64,000 nucleotides of DNA from Brachynemurus nebulosus (lineage: Eukaryota > Arthropoda > Insecta > Neuroptera > Myrmeleontidae): positions 5,868,709-5,932,708 of the forward strand of contig JAPWDM010000015.1 of assembly GCA_035578155.1 (NCBI GenBank), read 5' to 3'. Below, piece by piece: positions 21,226-33,400 of this stretch (the stretch's first letter is position 1; each line of letters begins with the position of its first letter). The notes under the pieces are model-generated. The model worked only from the letters and a program-made list of their open reading frames with translations, did no database searches and had not been told where the DNA came from. The translations under genes and the position numbers were made by a program.

Positions 21226-21744
21226 ATCCCCTTAGAACTAAATACGTACGCAAGGCTGCCACTGGTTTTCTTTCCCCCCGAACGACACCATGGAATGAAC
21301 CCCGCGTCTAAAAATCTATACAGGAACTCTCAGTAGAAGTAACAAATATTTTGGGAGGTTATATACTAGCATAAGATGTATGGTCGAAGACAAAACTGGA
21401 ACATTTTGTACTTGTTCATTTTTAGTAGAATTCATGCGCTACCTGGTGTTAAAATTGATTAAGTATATTATAAGCCAATCACTCGCGTTTTTAAAAGCAG
21501 CTGTCAAATATTTAATTTTGTAAACAAAAATATGTACACGTGTTTATTTGTGGTTATGTTTGAACTCAATAATTTATAATTTTCTCTTCAAATATTACCG
21601 GAACATAACATTATAATATTTTCTTCAAAGATGTTTTAGTAAGTTTTAGCTATTGTTATTTATTTATTTATTTTTAATTCAAATATAATGTATAATAATT
21701 TTTTTTAGGTCGGATTCATTTTCATGTACTGGACGAGCATTAAA
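21226..21744. other. P-element left flank, non-coding
   Basis: Terminal and subterminal sequence of the P-type insertion up to the Gypsy target site. It includes the CGACACCATGGAAT block. No gene. Confidence 0.5.
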
Positions 21745-22693
21745 TATAACAATAATAAATTGTTATATACGATTACATTCACATATTTTTACAATAATTA
21801 CTTAATATACTCATACGTCACCAAAAATGGTGGGATATTTTCTCCCTCTCTTAGGACAATTGGTTTTCAAAATTTCAGCGACACATACAATATATTTTTT
21901 AACATTACAAATTTTAACGCGATCGTGTAAACATAAATCTAAAATAAATACATATTGTTGTAAAATTGTTTATTTTATTTAATTGTTAAATAAATGCCTC
22001 TCACCGAGTAAAATTTTGTGAAATAATTTCCAACTTCCAACCTTGAGTTAAACGTTCGACACCTTCTTCGAAAAATCTGTTGTATTATTTTAAATATTTT
22101 AACAACAGAAAAGGAATTTTCGACAGGAGTTATTCATTTAATCGTGAAAAAGGTCGAATTAAATCATCGTCATCTACTCAGTGCATTTGTTTAACAAGGT
22201 ACATTACGTTTTCCAAAGATAACCCTTCGACCAACATTTTTTACAATCTTTTTATTTATCACCGCACCTTTCCCGTTCCTATAACCACTTACGTAAAATC
22301 CAAAACGCTCATTCATCACCATTTTCAAACATTATCTAGTTTTTTTTACCCTTTATTTTCATTAACCCAACCAACAATATTAGATTTCACGTAATTTTGA
22401 CATTTGTCAAAAACGCGCGGAATCATAGATAAACAACCGCACCCATCCTCATACCATAGACATATCTTTTTTCTTATAATCGTTTAGTAGATCGATACGA
22501 TCCATATTACCTTTTTGTGTAACATCTAAAGCCCCATTTCCACTGCGACTTTTTTTTATACTCTGGCTTACAAGCAAATAAAATCAACTAACATCGTGGT
22601 CGTGTTTCTTTTCACGACAGTAAATCATTTACATAACTACATATTTTGTTTCATTTTTGTTTTATTTTATTTTATTATAAAAAAGTAGTTATA
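21745..22693 (+). repeat. Gypsy 5' LTR
   Basis: 949 bp, beginning TATAAC and ending GTTATA (short inverted ends in place of TG...CA). It contains AATAAA-type signals. The 104-codon frame at 22080-22394 recurs unchanged in the other LTR and is not a gene. Confidence 0.93.
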
Positions 22694-22697
22694 GAAA

Positions 22698-22708
22698 TGG
22701 TAGCAGAG
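22698..22708 (+). other. Primer-binding site, initiator Met tRNA
   Basis: TGGTAGCAGAG starts four bases after the 5' LTR. It is complementary to the 3' end (CTCTGCTACCA) of insect initiator Met tRNA. Confidence 0.75.
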
Positions 22709-22827
22709 ATCTTTAAACGATTGTAAATAAAACACAAATTAATTCTTTTTAAATTTCATTAATTTATTTCATTCATAATCATTACATACATTATATTTTT
22801 TTTGTCCCCTTCAATTAATCAATAATC

Positions 22828-23940
22828 ATGGTCCTGGTTAAATCCCCATCTTCTGAATCCATTTACAACCTACGGAAACGTAATGTACAACAAGCCGACG
22901 CATCAACTCCTCAAGCCACATTTTCAACTGCTGTTACGACCATAGTAGCAAGCACATCGACAAGCACGCAAGCAACAGCAGCGCGTACCGGTGCGATACC
23001 CAAATACTCTACCCAAGAGGCCGCATGTGTAAAACCAAGTGAGAAACCAGACGACAAACTATCGGAATCGTTTGAAACGCCGAAACGTTTTTCGAATCCA
23101 GAGTATACGACAATCGAAAAACAGTCGTATACTTCAGAAGAAGAAGATTTTCAGCAGCTAAACGCAGCTTCAAACAAGAAGGATCCCGATAAAACAAGAA
23201 TTTCGACGTTTCAAACCGCAACACAAACAGATCAACAACAGGCTTCAACTGGAACGCATGCAAACAATCACGTAATTCACATGTTGGCACAAGCTACCGC
23301 TATGAATTCAACCTTGATCCACGCCTTAAACGACCGCATGGAAAACATGATGACGTCAGATGTGCTGCGTCCCAATGTTAGCCAGTTGTTTTCAAAAATA
23401 CCAAATACAGATGGTTCCTCACCTGATTTACTGATAGAATTTATAATAGAGATGGACGAAATAACCCAACTTGAAATAGTTCCATTTCAAAATCTATTAA
23501 AATCAGTAATGATGGTTGTTTCCGGAGAACTACGTTCATTTCTCGCGATGTGTGCTAAAGATAAATTAACTTGGACGGTATTAAAAAAGGAACTACTCAA
23601 AACATTCTTAACAAGGCAACAAATTAACAGAATTACCCTCTCAAGAATATTCAGGTATCAGAAACCGGAAGAAACACTCATCGACTTCTCTAAAGACGTT
23701 TACCGCGTTGCTTGTGCGCTGAATTCAGTAGACGACGACTCAATTCTCGCGCATATTTGGGACAGTTGCAATTCAGATTATCTACAACTAATCTGTCACA
23801 TTCCCATTCCACGAACTATGCAGGAGCTATTTACCATTGCCAAAAGATTAGAAGACGCAAGACAACGTATCAAATTGGCTCAACAAAGAGAAACTGAATC
23901 GACGTCTACTTCAAAAAACTTGTCAGTGTCAAGGATGTGA
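22828..23940 (+). CDS. gag: Gypsy Gag, 370 aa
   Basis: ATG 22828 to TGA 23940. The N-terminal 150 residues are Ser/Thr/Gln-rich and low in complexity. From about residue 190 a capsid-like helical domain is visible (PNTDGSSPDLLIEFIIEMDE, then LIDFSKDVYRVACALN). The protein ends shortly after a charged RQRIKLAQQRE helix. I see no CCHC zinc knuckle, which some Gypsy lineages lack. The last codons contain the slippery heptamer used to enter pol. Confidence 0.88.
   Translation: MVLVKSPSSESIYNLRKRNVQQADASTPQATFSTAVTTIVASTSTSTQATAARTGAIPKYSTQEAACVKPSEKPDDKLSESFETPKRFSNPEYTTIEKQSYTSEEEDFQQLNAASNKKDPDKTRISTFQTATQTDQQQASTGTHANNHVIHMLAQATAMNSTLIHALNDRMENMMTSDVLRPNVSQLFSKIPNTDGSSPDLLIEFIIEMDEITQLEIVPFQNLLKSVMMVVSGELRSFLAMCAKDKLTWTVLKKELLKTFLTRQQINRITLSRIFRYQKPEETLIDFSKDVYRVACALNSVDDDSILAHIWDSCNSDYLQLICHIPIPRTMQELFTIAKRLEDARQRIKLAQQRETESTSTSKNLSVSRM
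23913..23919 (+). promoter_or_regulatory. Slippery heptamer A AAA AAC for -1 frameshift
   Basis: The heptamer lies in the gag frame as TCA AAA AAC. A slip of one base back enters the pol frame, which is open from here on. Gag stops seven codons later at 23938-23940. This is the canonical retroviral arrangement. A downstream pseudoknot was not checked. Confidence 0.75.
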
Positions 23941-26900
23941 ATACTTCGGAGCCACGGTCGAAGATTTTTACACCCTTGATGAAAAGCTTTAATATTTCAT
24001 CGAAGTGCTTTAATAAATATTATAATACACTGCCGTTCATAGATGTTGAACTAAACAATATTAAAATGAGTGCCTTAATAGATAGTGGGTCGACTACGAA
24101 CTATATAAATAACGAATTAATAAAAAACTTAAAATTTAATAATAATAAAAACTACACTATAACTAAAACTAATATAAAAATAAAACTACCTAATAATAAA
24201 ACTACAACTATACATAAAATACTAACAACTATCCTAAAAATAAATAACTTAACCTGGAAAACTAAATTCTACGTAATAAAAGATCTATCTACACAATTAA
24301 TACTAGGTAACTCATTCTTAATAAAAACAAAAGCAATATTAAACTACAAAAACAAAACAATAAACTTTAACTTCAGCAGTCAACATTCAACAACGGCAAT
24401 GTTACACTTAAAAACAATCGAAGAAAACTTGAATCTACTTGTTGAACTTCCATTTCAACTTTCCGAATCAGACCAAGAGGATCTCAATGCTATACTCACG
24501 GAATTCCAACACGTATTAACCGATCGAATTGGCTATGCTGCTCAGTATAAAATGAAAATTATTTTACGTGATAAGACACCAGTATATCAACGGCCGTATT
24601 CAATGCCACCACCAAGAGCGGAACACATGAGACGACTTTTAGATACACTTCTCGAACAAGGGGTGATTCAAAAAAGCAAGAGTCCATTCGCGAGTCCAGC
24701 CTTTTTAGTACCTAAAAAAGACAATACCTTCAGACTTGTGATCGACTACAGAAAATTGAATAAGTCTTTACTTTACGATCCGTTTCCACAACTCGACATA
24801 AATCAAGCCTTCATGTCGTTGGGTGGAGCTAAAGTTTTTTCACGGCTAGATATCGGCAACGCCTACTATCAGTGTCCATTAGATTACAAATCACGTAAAA
24901 TAACAAGTTTCATCACGGTACATGGTCAATTCGAGTTCACCAGGTTCCCAATGGGTTTGGCGACCAGCAGTCAGGCATTAAATCGTATCCTGAACGAAAT
25001 TTTGGGTGATCTAAAATATAAATATTGTACACAGTATAGCGACGATCTTTTAATATGGTCACCGTCCATCGACGAACATAAAACTCACCTACGAGAAGTT
25101 CTACGACGTTTAGGAGATGCTGGATTTACTATAAATCCTCAAAAATGCCAAATGTTCATGAAGAAGCTGCGCTTCCTCGGGCACATCATTTCCAGTGAAG
25201 GACTTTCCGTAGATAATGACAAGATTCAAGCTGTCATCGATTTACCACCACCACGAAACTTGAAACAGCTCCGTAGTTTTCTGGGGATGGCGTCATTTTT
25301 CAGCAAATTCATCCCAAAATTTGCCGAGTTAGCAGCACCACTTAACCACCTAAAAAAGAAGGGAATTAAATTTCAATTTGGACCAGAACAAATGGAAGCC
25401 TTCCAAAAAATCAAAGACAAGCTTACCGCAACTCCAGTCTTGAAGTTCCCCGACTTCAGTAAGTCATTTATACTGAAATGTGATGCTTCCGACAATTGTT
25501 TGGGAAGTGTGTTGCTGCAAAAACATGGCGATGACATCCATCCAATCGCATATGCCTCCAGAAAGCTTACAGACCCGGAGACTCATTATACTATCTATGA
25601 AAAAGAGGCACTTTCTCTTGTATGGAGCGTACAGAAATTTAAAGACTACTTACAACACCAGAAGTTCGAAGTACACTGCGACAACAACGCCGTTACTCAT
25701 CTCTATAATTCACCAAAACAGTGCGGCCGCACAGCTCGGTGGATGTTGAGCTTAGCGGACTTCGACTTCTCCGTCGTTCATATTCGTGGCGATATGAACA
25801 TCGCAGACGCTCTGACACGCCTATACAAAGACGACGATGAACAACCACCTGACAAAACAAATTCACCATCAGAAAATGTGAAATCCTGTGACGATCTTCC
25901 TAATATAATACCACCACCCCGATGTAATTTATTGACATCCGTTCCTGAAGTTTTTCCCTCCATAAAACATCACCAGAATACTGACGAAGAGTGCAGCAGC
26001 GTCATACGGTACCTGGAACAAGGTATCGACAATGATGTCACAAAAAACTTCTGCCTTTCCGCCGGTGTCTTATGTAAAATGGTTGGAAAACATCGACAGA
26101 AACGAATATACATACCAGCATCACTTAGGAAAATCATCATATATTATTTTCATAATGCGTCGACTCATCCGAATTCCACCAAGACCTATCGGAACATAGC
26201 TCGACGATTCTCTTGGCCTCGACTATTCCAAGACGTACGTGACTACGTCATGGCTTGTGATATCTGCCAGAGATGTAAGCCCCTATCGAAGAAAACCGGT
26301 GCCCCCATGTATAATGTGGTACCAAAATTTCCCTGGTATAAAATCGCAATCGATCATTGCGGGCCTATCGCCTCCAGCTCTAAAAGAAACAAATACTGTA
26401 TTATTATTGTTGACACTTTTTCAAAGTTTTTGCAGGCCATACCTGTTTCAAGACTCACTTCCAAGGTGACAGTACAGAAGATGGAAGCGCTGTTTTACCA
26501 ATTCGGCCCGCCAGCGATAATTGTTTCAGATAATTCTCGCTCCTTTTGCTCCAAGGAATTCCACGCGATGTGTCTCAGGTGGGGAATTAACCACGTCACC
26601 ACGACACCCTATCACCCAAGTTCCAACATCGCCGAACGCTACGTCAGGACTGTCGTGACCAATTTGTCCACTACGATTATGGAACACAGTGCCAAACATC
26701 GTGACTGGGACAAATTCATTAGCTCCGTCGTGTACGCCTACAACACCACCTCGCACGACAGCACGAAGCATACACCGTCATCGATTTTCTTCAAAAGAGA
26801 ATTGTTAAATCCATTTGACAATCTATATGACGTCAGACGTATTCTACAAGGTGATAAAATACCTACGCGACAATCTGTAGAATCGTATCTTCGTCAAGCT

Positions 26901-27185
26901 AGTGCACGACAGTCCAGATACTTCAATCGACGTCGACCACCATCGCACAAGTTCAAGGTTGGGGACACCGTTGTGCAGAAAATTATTCGTATATCGAAGC
27001 CGTACACTACCACCAAAAAATTTCTGCCAAGGTGGAGCAAGCCACGACAAATACTCCGTTTTACAACACCTGTATCAGTTGTACTTCGTGATTGGAACAC
27101 AAGTCGCATACACCGAGCACACGTCGACCAAATTAAGCGCTACCATCCGAGTACCCCTCAACGCGCCGGAGACCGGCATCACTAG
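23937..27185 (+). CDS. pol: Gypsy Pol polyprotein, 1082 aa
   Basis: Entered by -1 frameshift from gag, so the first residue given is only the frame boundary. Protease active site ALIDSGSTTNYIN is near residue 49. Reverse transcriptase has RLVIDYRKLN and, in place of the usual YVDD, QYSDDLLIWS near 367. RNase H CDASDNCLGSVLL is near 514 and YEKEALSLVW further on. The integrase HHCC zinc finger is near 743-776 (ACDICQRC), with catalytic Asp near 805 (IAIDHCGPI) and 864 (VSDNSRSF) and Glu near 899 (SNIAERYVR). There are no stops or shifts over the whole length. The C-terminus carries a GDTVVQK-type chromatin/DNA-binding tail. Confidence 0.93.
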   Translation: MNTSEPRSKIFTPLMKSFNISSKCFNKYYNTLPFIDVELNNIKMSALIDSGSTTNYINNELIKNLKFNNNKNYTITKTNIKIKLPNNKTTTIHKILTTILKINNLTWKTKFYVIKDLSTQLILGNSFLIKTKAILNYKNKTINFNFSSQHSTTAMLHLKTIEENLNLLVELPFQLSESDQEDLNAILTEFQHVLTDRIGYAAQYKMKIILRDKTPVYQRPYSMPPPRAEHMRRLLDTLLEQGVIQKSKSPFASPAFLVPKKDNTFRLVIDYRKLNKSLLYDPFPQLDINQAFMSLGGAKVFSRLDIGNAYYQCPLDYKSRKITSFITVHGQFEFTRFPMGLATSSQALNRILNEILGDLKYKYCTQYSDDLLIWSPSIDEHKTHLREVLRRLGDAGFTINPQKCQMFMKKLRFLGHIISSEGLSVDNDKIQAVIDLPPPRNLKQLRSFLGMASFFSKFIPKFAELAAPLNHLKKKGIKFQFGPEQMEAFQKIKDKLTATPVLKFPDFSKSFILKCDASDNCLGSVLLQKHGDDIHPIAYASRKLTDPETHYTIYEKEALSLVWSVQKFKDYLQHQKFEVHCDNNAVTHLYNSPKQCGRTARWMLSLADFDFSVVHIRGDMNIADALTRLYKDDDEQPPDKTNSPSENVKSCDDLPNIIPPPRCNLLTSVPEVFPSIKHHQNTDEECSSVIRYLEQGIDNDVTKNFCLSAGVLCKMVGKHRQKRIYIPASLRKIIIYYFHNASTHPNSTKTYRNIARRFSWPRLFQDVRDYVMACDICQRCKPLSKKTGAPMYNVVPKFPWYKIAIDHCGPIASSSKRNKYCIIIVDTFSKFLQAIPVSRLTSKVTVQKMEALFYQFGPPAIIVSDNSRSFCSKEFHAMCLRWGINHVTTTPYHPSSNIAERYVRTVVTNLSTTIMEHSAKHRDWDKFISSVVYAYNTTSHDSTKHTPSSIFFKRELLNPFDNLYDVRRILQGDKIPTRQSVESYLRQASARQSRYFNRRRPPSHKFKVGDTVVQKIIRISKPYTTTKKFLPRWSKPRQILRFTTPVSVVLRDWNTSRIHRAHVDQIKRYHPSTPQRAGDRHH

Positions 27186-27325
27186 TACTAAACATCTTCG
27201 GTAGTATAATGGTCAGTATCACTACCTATCACACTGGGGCCGGCATTCGCTTCCGCAGTGGAGGCCGCGATCGTCAACATCCATCACATCTGGATTCGCC
27301 ATCCAAAAAAAAAAACTATTGTCCT

Positions 27326-27338
27326 GAGGAGAAGATAA
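27326..27338 (+). other. Polypurine tract
   Basis: GAGGAGAAGATAA lies directly before the 3' LTR and would prime plus-strand synthesis. Confidence 0.6.
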
Positions 27339-28287
27339 TATAACAATAATAAATTGTTATATACGATTACATTCACATATTTTTACAATAATTACTTAAT
27401 ATACTCATACGTCACCAAAAATGGTGGGATATTTTCTCCCTCTCTTAGGACAATTGGTTTTCAAAATTTCAGCGACACATACAATATATTTTTTAACATT
27501 ACAAATTTTAACGCGATCGTGTAAACATAAATCTAAAATAAATACATATTGTTGTAAAATTGTTTATTTTATTTAATTGTTAAATAAATGCCTCTCACCG
27601 AGTAAAATTTTGTGAAATAATTTCCAACTTCCAACCTTGAGTTAAACGTTCGACACCTTCTTCGAAAAATCTGTTGTATTATTTTAAATATTTTAACAAC
27701 AGAAAAGGAATTTTCGACAGGAGTTATTCATTTAATCGTGAAAAAGGTCGAATTAAATCATCGTCATCTACTCAGTGCATTTGTTTAACAAGGTACATTA
27801 CGTTTTCCAAAGATAACCCTTCGACCAACATTTTTTACAATCTTTTTATTTATCACCGCACCTTTCCCGTTCCTATAACCACTTACGTAAAATCCAAAAC
27901 GCTCATTCATCACCATTTTCAAACATTATCTAGTTTTTTTTACCCTTTATTTTCATTAACCCAACCAACAATATTAGATTTCACGTAATTTTGACATTTG
28001 TCAAAAACGCGCGGAATCATAGATAAACAACCGCACCCATCCTCATACCATAGACATATCTTTTTTCTTATAATCGTTTAGTAGATCGATACGATCCATA
28101 TTACCTTTTTGTGTAACATCTAAAGCCCCATTTCCACTGCGACTTTTTTTTATACTCTGGCTTACAAGCAAATAAAATCAACTAACATCGTGGTCGTGTT
28201 TCTTTTCACGACAGTAAATCATTTACATAACTACATATTTTGTTTCATTTTTGTTTTATTTTATTTTATTATAAAAAAGTAGTTATA
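27339..28287 (+). repeat. Gypsy 3' LTR
   Basis: Same length and, as far as I can read, same sequence as the 5' LTR. It is followed by the TAAA duplication. Confidence 0.93.
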
Positions 28288-28291
28288 TAAA

Positions 28292-29455
28292 TAAAACGAT
28301 TTGAGACATTATGTGTCATTAAATCTATATAATTTCATTTTCATTACAATGTGAATATTAAAAACAATATATGCATAACCGATTTGTAATGGATTATGTT
28401 GCTATTATGTGTAATAAAATATTTTCTCATTGCTATATGATTTCGTAAAATAAAAGATCAATAAAGAAACTGGTTGTTTTTTTCTTTTATTTATACATTC
28501 TATCTGATAATCCTATATTACATTTTTTTCAGTAATCAAATTGTCTAATATTTTTGTTTTTTAATATAAATCGACATATTGTTTTAATATAACTATATTA
28601 CCCTTTTAGTTCTTCATATAGTTCTTAGAAGTACACAATACTTTTGTGTATATAACAATATTATCAGTTTAGATTAATTTTCTAAATCTAAATTTTTAAT
28701 TGATTTATTCAACATTCATTTTTTACAATTTGTTTTGATTTATTAAAAACTTAATTTAAATTGCGCGGTCCATCTAACTAGTATTGAAATAATACGGTTT
28801 GCCTATATTGTGGCTGTTTTTCAATATTGTTTACTTGTTCAAATTGGTTTAAATTGGTTCCAAAGCTAAAATTTTTAAGTGTAGATTTTATAGTGAGCTT
28901 TTGTTTTTTGTGCTTTTCTTTGTTATATACTTTTATTATTTTAGTTTAGTGTTGTGTTGATAGTGTTATTTTTTAAAAGTTATATTCATTGTAAGTATTA
29001 TATTTTATTATTTCGTAACTAAAATATTTGCAACTGTAACTTTTTTTAAAAGATTAAAACAAATTTGTTTTACAATTTGGCTTGTCATAATTTGGCTTTT
29101 TTTGTAAATTCTAATATGATTATACACTTGCATAAATCCTTGGTTTATATTAAAATTATTTTACAAAAAACGTTCAAAAAAGAAAAATTGACAAAATGGC
29201 ACCAGTAGAAAAACAGTGAATTAAGTTAATAACTTAATTTAAAATAAATTATCTTTTCCAATTATTATATTTTATTTCAATTTCCATGCTATCGAATCAT
29301 AAATATCAAATCAAAATCAATAATCATAAATATAATCACAAAATTTTTTCTTTAGGTCGTTCAAATTTTGGATCCCCCTTGGAGCGTCTAGTCTGGTGGA
29401 TTAGTACTAAAATGTAAGTAAATACGTAAATAGAATAAAATACATTTATTATGAA
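28292..29455. other. P-element interior, AT-rich, no clear gene
   Basis: Continuation of the DNA at 21744. At about 29356-29412 a short GC-richer segment lies between a T-rich ...CTTTAG acceptor and a GTAAGTA donor and could be a small exon, with nothing coding recognisable around it. Confidence 0.45.
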
Positions 29456-30230
29456 CTAGCTGTACCCGCGACGTCGTTCGCGTAACGCATTGGTATAAAA
29501 TCAATGAGAAGTATACATATAAGCAGGGCCGAATTTACCCTGAATGCCACCCGGGGCACTGTGAAAAATACCGGCCCTGGCGAAAATTTAAAAAAAAAAT
29601 TCTTATGTACTTTACCACTATTTTATCTTTTCTTATCAAAAATTAAGTAGACAAAAAAAAAACCAAAATTATCACGTGTGTTTCAAATTTTCTCGCCCGG
29701 GGTCAGTGCCTCTAGTGTAAATCCGGCCCTGTATATAGGTGTAATAATTATACACAACTTGTATAGAACAATAGTTCTTGCTTAACGCATGCACTTGCTC
29801 AAAATAATTTTCATATTTTCTCGTGGGAAGAAGACATTCTACTGTAATAAAAGGAATCTTATATGTTGACCCAGGTAACAAGTTAACACCAGATCAAATT
29901 TAATCAAAATACGTTCAATAGTTTTTGCGTAATGTGTGCACAAGCACATGCTCAAAATGGTTTTTCTATTTTCCCATGGGAATGAGACATTTTACCGCAG
30001 TAAAAATTATCTTAGATATTAACCCAGGTAATAAGTTATCACCACACCAAATTCGATTAGAAGCTGTCCAGTAATTTTTGCGTTATGCGTGAACAGACAG
30101 ATAGACAAAAATTTTAAAAATCGCTGTTTTGATAGCTACATTGATGACTATTTACAGTACCAGTACAATTTTAAAAAAAAATATTCCATGTACAGAAACG
30201 GTCTGGTTACAGCTTCATTATATGTATAGA
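29456..30230 (+). mobile_element. Dispersed 'CTGTACCCGCGACGTCGTTCG' type repeat
   Basis: It begins with the GCTGTACCCGCGACGTCG block seen at the start of many arthropod interspersed repeats and ends with GCGTGAACAGACAGATAG-type sequence. Two direct units of about 155-160 bp (29745-29905 and 29925-30080; both with TTTTTGCGT and CATGCTCAAAAT/CTTGCTCAAAAT cores) make up the middle. It is non-coding and interrupted by the MITE at 29524-29731. Confidence 0.55.
29524..29731. mobile_element. hAT-type MITE, 208 bp
   Basis: The ends CAGGGCCGAATTTAC and GTAAATCCGGCCCTG are inverted and start with CAGGG, as in hAT elements. The flanking octamers CATATAAG and TATATAGG agree at six of eight positions. 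No coding. Confidence 0.65.
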
Positions 30231-30450
30231 TGAAAGAAAATAGCAATTTTTACTTACAAATAAGTAAATTCATACAATAAATAATTCTCCCATGACACAA
30301 TGAAAAAAATATTTAGCAGTATGAATGTTGAAGAGCGTAATTAAATTTTATTAAAATCAATTCCTATTACGACTGAGTTCACGCGAAAATCAGTATACGT
30401 AGATTAATTACCTTTCAATAATTAACGAATTTCTCGTTCTAGATTTCATC

Positions 30451-33400
30451 ATGGTTGCACGAAAATGCGTTATTTGTAAAACCCCGAGAGCAGCGGGTGA
30501 GAAGTTGCACGTCTTCCCTCGTGATCTTGAAAGGTAACTATGGTAACTATAAAAACTAAACTTAGTGGTTCTGAACCGATACTGCAGAAATCGACCAAAG
30601 ATGCGAAAATGTATTTGAACAGTTCAGCGTATCAATAAAGATATTCCGTTTAATATTATTTTAACAGTTAAATTAATTCTTTAAAGGTAAAAGGTTAAGG
30701 ACCACAGCATTAATTATCAATTTAAATAAAATGTAAATTTTTAAAATGCCTTGCATGTACTATATTTTCAATTTGACACCTCAATATTTAGTAACTTCAG
30801 TATAACTGATAGTACGTACTGGTAATTAAATTTCTTAAATCAAATATGTTAAAAAAATTCACATTTTACTTGCATCCTATCACTTAAACATTTAAAACAT
30901 AGTAAAAACATTTTTTCAAAATTTTAATATAATTTTTATTAAATAGGTGTAGACGATGGCTAACCATCCTTGGAATGGGGGAAATATGCCCAATATACGC
31001 TTTAAAAATCTTTCGCTTTGTCGGCTTCACTTTGCCGACTCAATGTACAATTCCGTTATTACCAGGAATTTATTCCCGTGGGCTGAACCGTCTCCTGTTA
31101 ACAATCCTGTTCCTCCCCAGGGTGACGCTCCTATCAATCCTGTTCCAGCTACTATTACTCATACAGTCCCTTTTAATCCAACATCTAGCACTTCCAATTC
31201 TTGCAATATCCCCACTTCTTCTGATACCAAATGCAGTGTAACGAGTCATCCTGTTCCAAGTACATCTACTGGCGTTACTTCCAGTGTCCCTTTCGAATCT
31301 ATTCATACTACATTGAGTCATTCCACTTCAAATTCTGTTTTAAAAAAAGTTAAAAGAATTAGAAGTGAGCTGACAAAGGCGAAAGATAAGTTACGTAGAG
31401 TGAGGAAATTAATTACGCGTAAAAACAAAAATATTAAAGATTTACTTACAATTGACAATAATCCCGTGGTACAAGATTTGTTTAATGGGCTGTCCGATAT
31501 GGCGAAACAACTCATGCTGTCTCAATTAAAGAATGCTAAGAGGAACATTCATGGCCGAAGATGGACAGCATCCGACAAAGCAACAGCTCTAGCTCTTTTT
31601 AAAAGGTCTCCCAAATCCTACACTCTTTTAAGAAAATTTATGCCTTTCCCTTGCCCAAAAACTCTCCAATCACACCTAAAAAATATCCCATTTGCCCCTG
31701 GTATAAACCATCTTATGTTAAACCAGTTATCCAAATCTATATCCAATCTGAAAAAAGAAAATAGAGTCTGTTGCTTACTTTTTGACGAAATGGCGATACG
31801 GCGACATTTAGATTATAATATTGCCAACGACACGATTGATGGCTTTCATGACTTTGGAAATGGGCGTCGGCGCAATGAAATTGCATCAAGTGCCTTAGTC
31901 TTCATGGTACAGGGGCTGCGTAAAAAGTATAAGCAGCCCATCGCATATTACTTTTTAAAGGGGGGTATAACAGGTGTGGATTTAGCACCAATTATTTGTG
32001 AAGTCATTGATGCCCTGGACTCAATTAACTTAAACGTTGTCGCGACGGTTTGTGACTTGGGTCCAGGAAATATACGGGCTTTGGAAATATTAGGTGCTAC
32101 CACGCCAGAGCCGAATTTTTCATATAAGGGTAAAATAATTCAAACTGTTTTAGATCCTCCACATCTGCTAAAGTGTACCAGAAACATGTTTTTGAAATAT
32201 AATGTTCAATTAAAGGTCACTTTAGCGGGTGTGGAGCAAATCGCGACCGCAAAATGGAATGATATTTCATTCTCATATGAAAAAGAGAAGGAAGTAATGC
32301 CACTTTCCAATATTCGTTCCATGAAGAAAATTACCGACGCTCACTTGAACCCGGTCATGAAGGCCAAAATGAAGGTGAAGTTGGCATCCCAAATTTTTTC
32401 TCAGGCCGTAGCCATAGGAATAAACACCATTTGTGCCATGAGTAAGTTCAAAATCAATACTTGTATTATTCATAACTCTGCTTCCATTTAGAACACTATT
32501 TCAAGTAAAAACGTAGAGATTAATGAGCCCTCCTAGACACTTTAATGATAAAATAATAGTAAACCTATTTTTTTAAATAGTAACATTAATTTTATGTTTT
32601 TTTATTTATTTCAGATTTTCTTCCGCATCGAGCACTAGCCACTGTGGTGTTTGTCAGCCAGGTCGATGAATTATTCGACAGCTTAAACGGGGGTATGGAG
32701 TATCCTCCAGACGACAAGCCACTCCGTGGTCGCCTTACCAATACTTCTGGTCATTTGCAATTTTGGCAAAAAATGATGAAAACCATTGATGAATGGAAAT
32801 TTGTCAGAATTGAAAGTGACCATGTTGTTGAAGATCCAGCCTTGTTCATCCGTCCAAAATCCCAGGATGGATGGATAAGGACGATCAAGGCGATCATTGG
32901 AATCTGGCAAACACTTTAAAAAAAGAAGAGATTTTCATATCTCCGTACCCGGGATATAAACCAAGATTCCATTGAAAATTTGTTTGGCTTAATCCGGTCC
33001 GGGTTGGGCAATAATAACAACCCAACAATATCGCAATTCGTGGGCTCTTTAAAAACTCAAATTATCAGTGGGTTAACAAGCGGTAGCTTTAAAGGCAACT
33101 GCGAAGCTGATAATGGGAGTGTTTTAGATTGTCTACACACATTTTTGAATGTAGATTTGATGTCTGATAAGAGTAACCAAGAAAATGTTAATGATGCTAA
33201 TATGGGCTTAGAAGAGAGTGTGTTAGAATTACTGCGTAGTACAACGAAAGCTGTAAAACGTGGTGATTTTAACATAATCTCAGTAGTTAATGTTAGTAGT
33301 TTCATTGGCAAACATCTCTTGACCAATAATTGCAAAGAATGCAAGGAAGTGTTAAGTGGTGATTTTTACGTGAATGACCTGAGTATGTTTTTTGAAGATA

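Larger units (their letters stand above)
21745..28287 (+). mobile_element. Complete Ty3/Gypsy LTR retrotransposon
   Basis: 6543 bp with two 949-bp LTRs that look identical throughout, flanked by TAAA duplications at 21741-21744 and 28288-28291. It has gag, a -1 overlapping pol with protease, reverse transcriptase, RNase H and integrase, a primer-binding site for initiator Met tRNA and a purine tract before the 3' LTR. No env. Intact frames and matching LTRs mean a recent insertion that could still be active. Confidence 0.93.

Noticed and set aside
22080..22394. 104-codon frame, repeated at 27674-27988
   Set aside because: Lies inside both LTRs of the Gypsy element and is identical only because the LTRs are.
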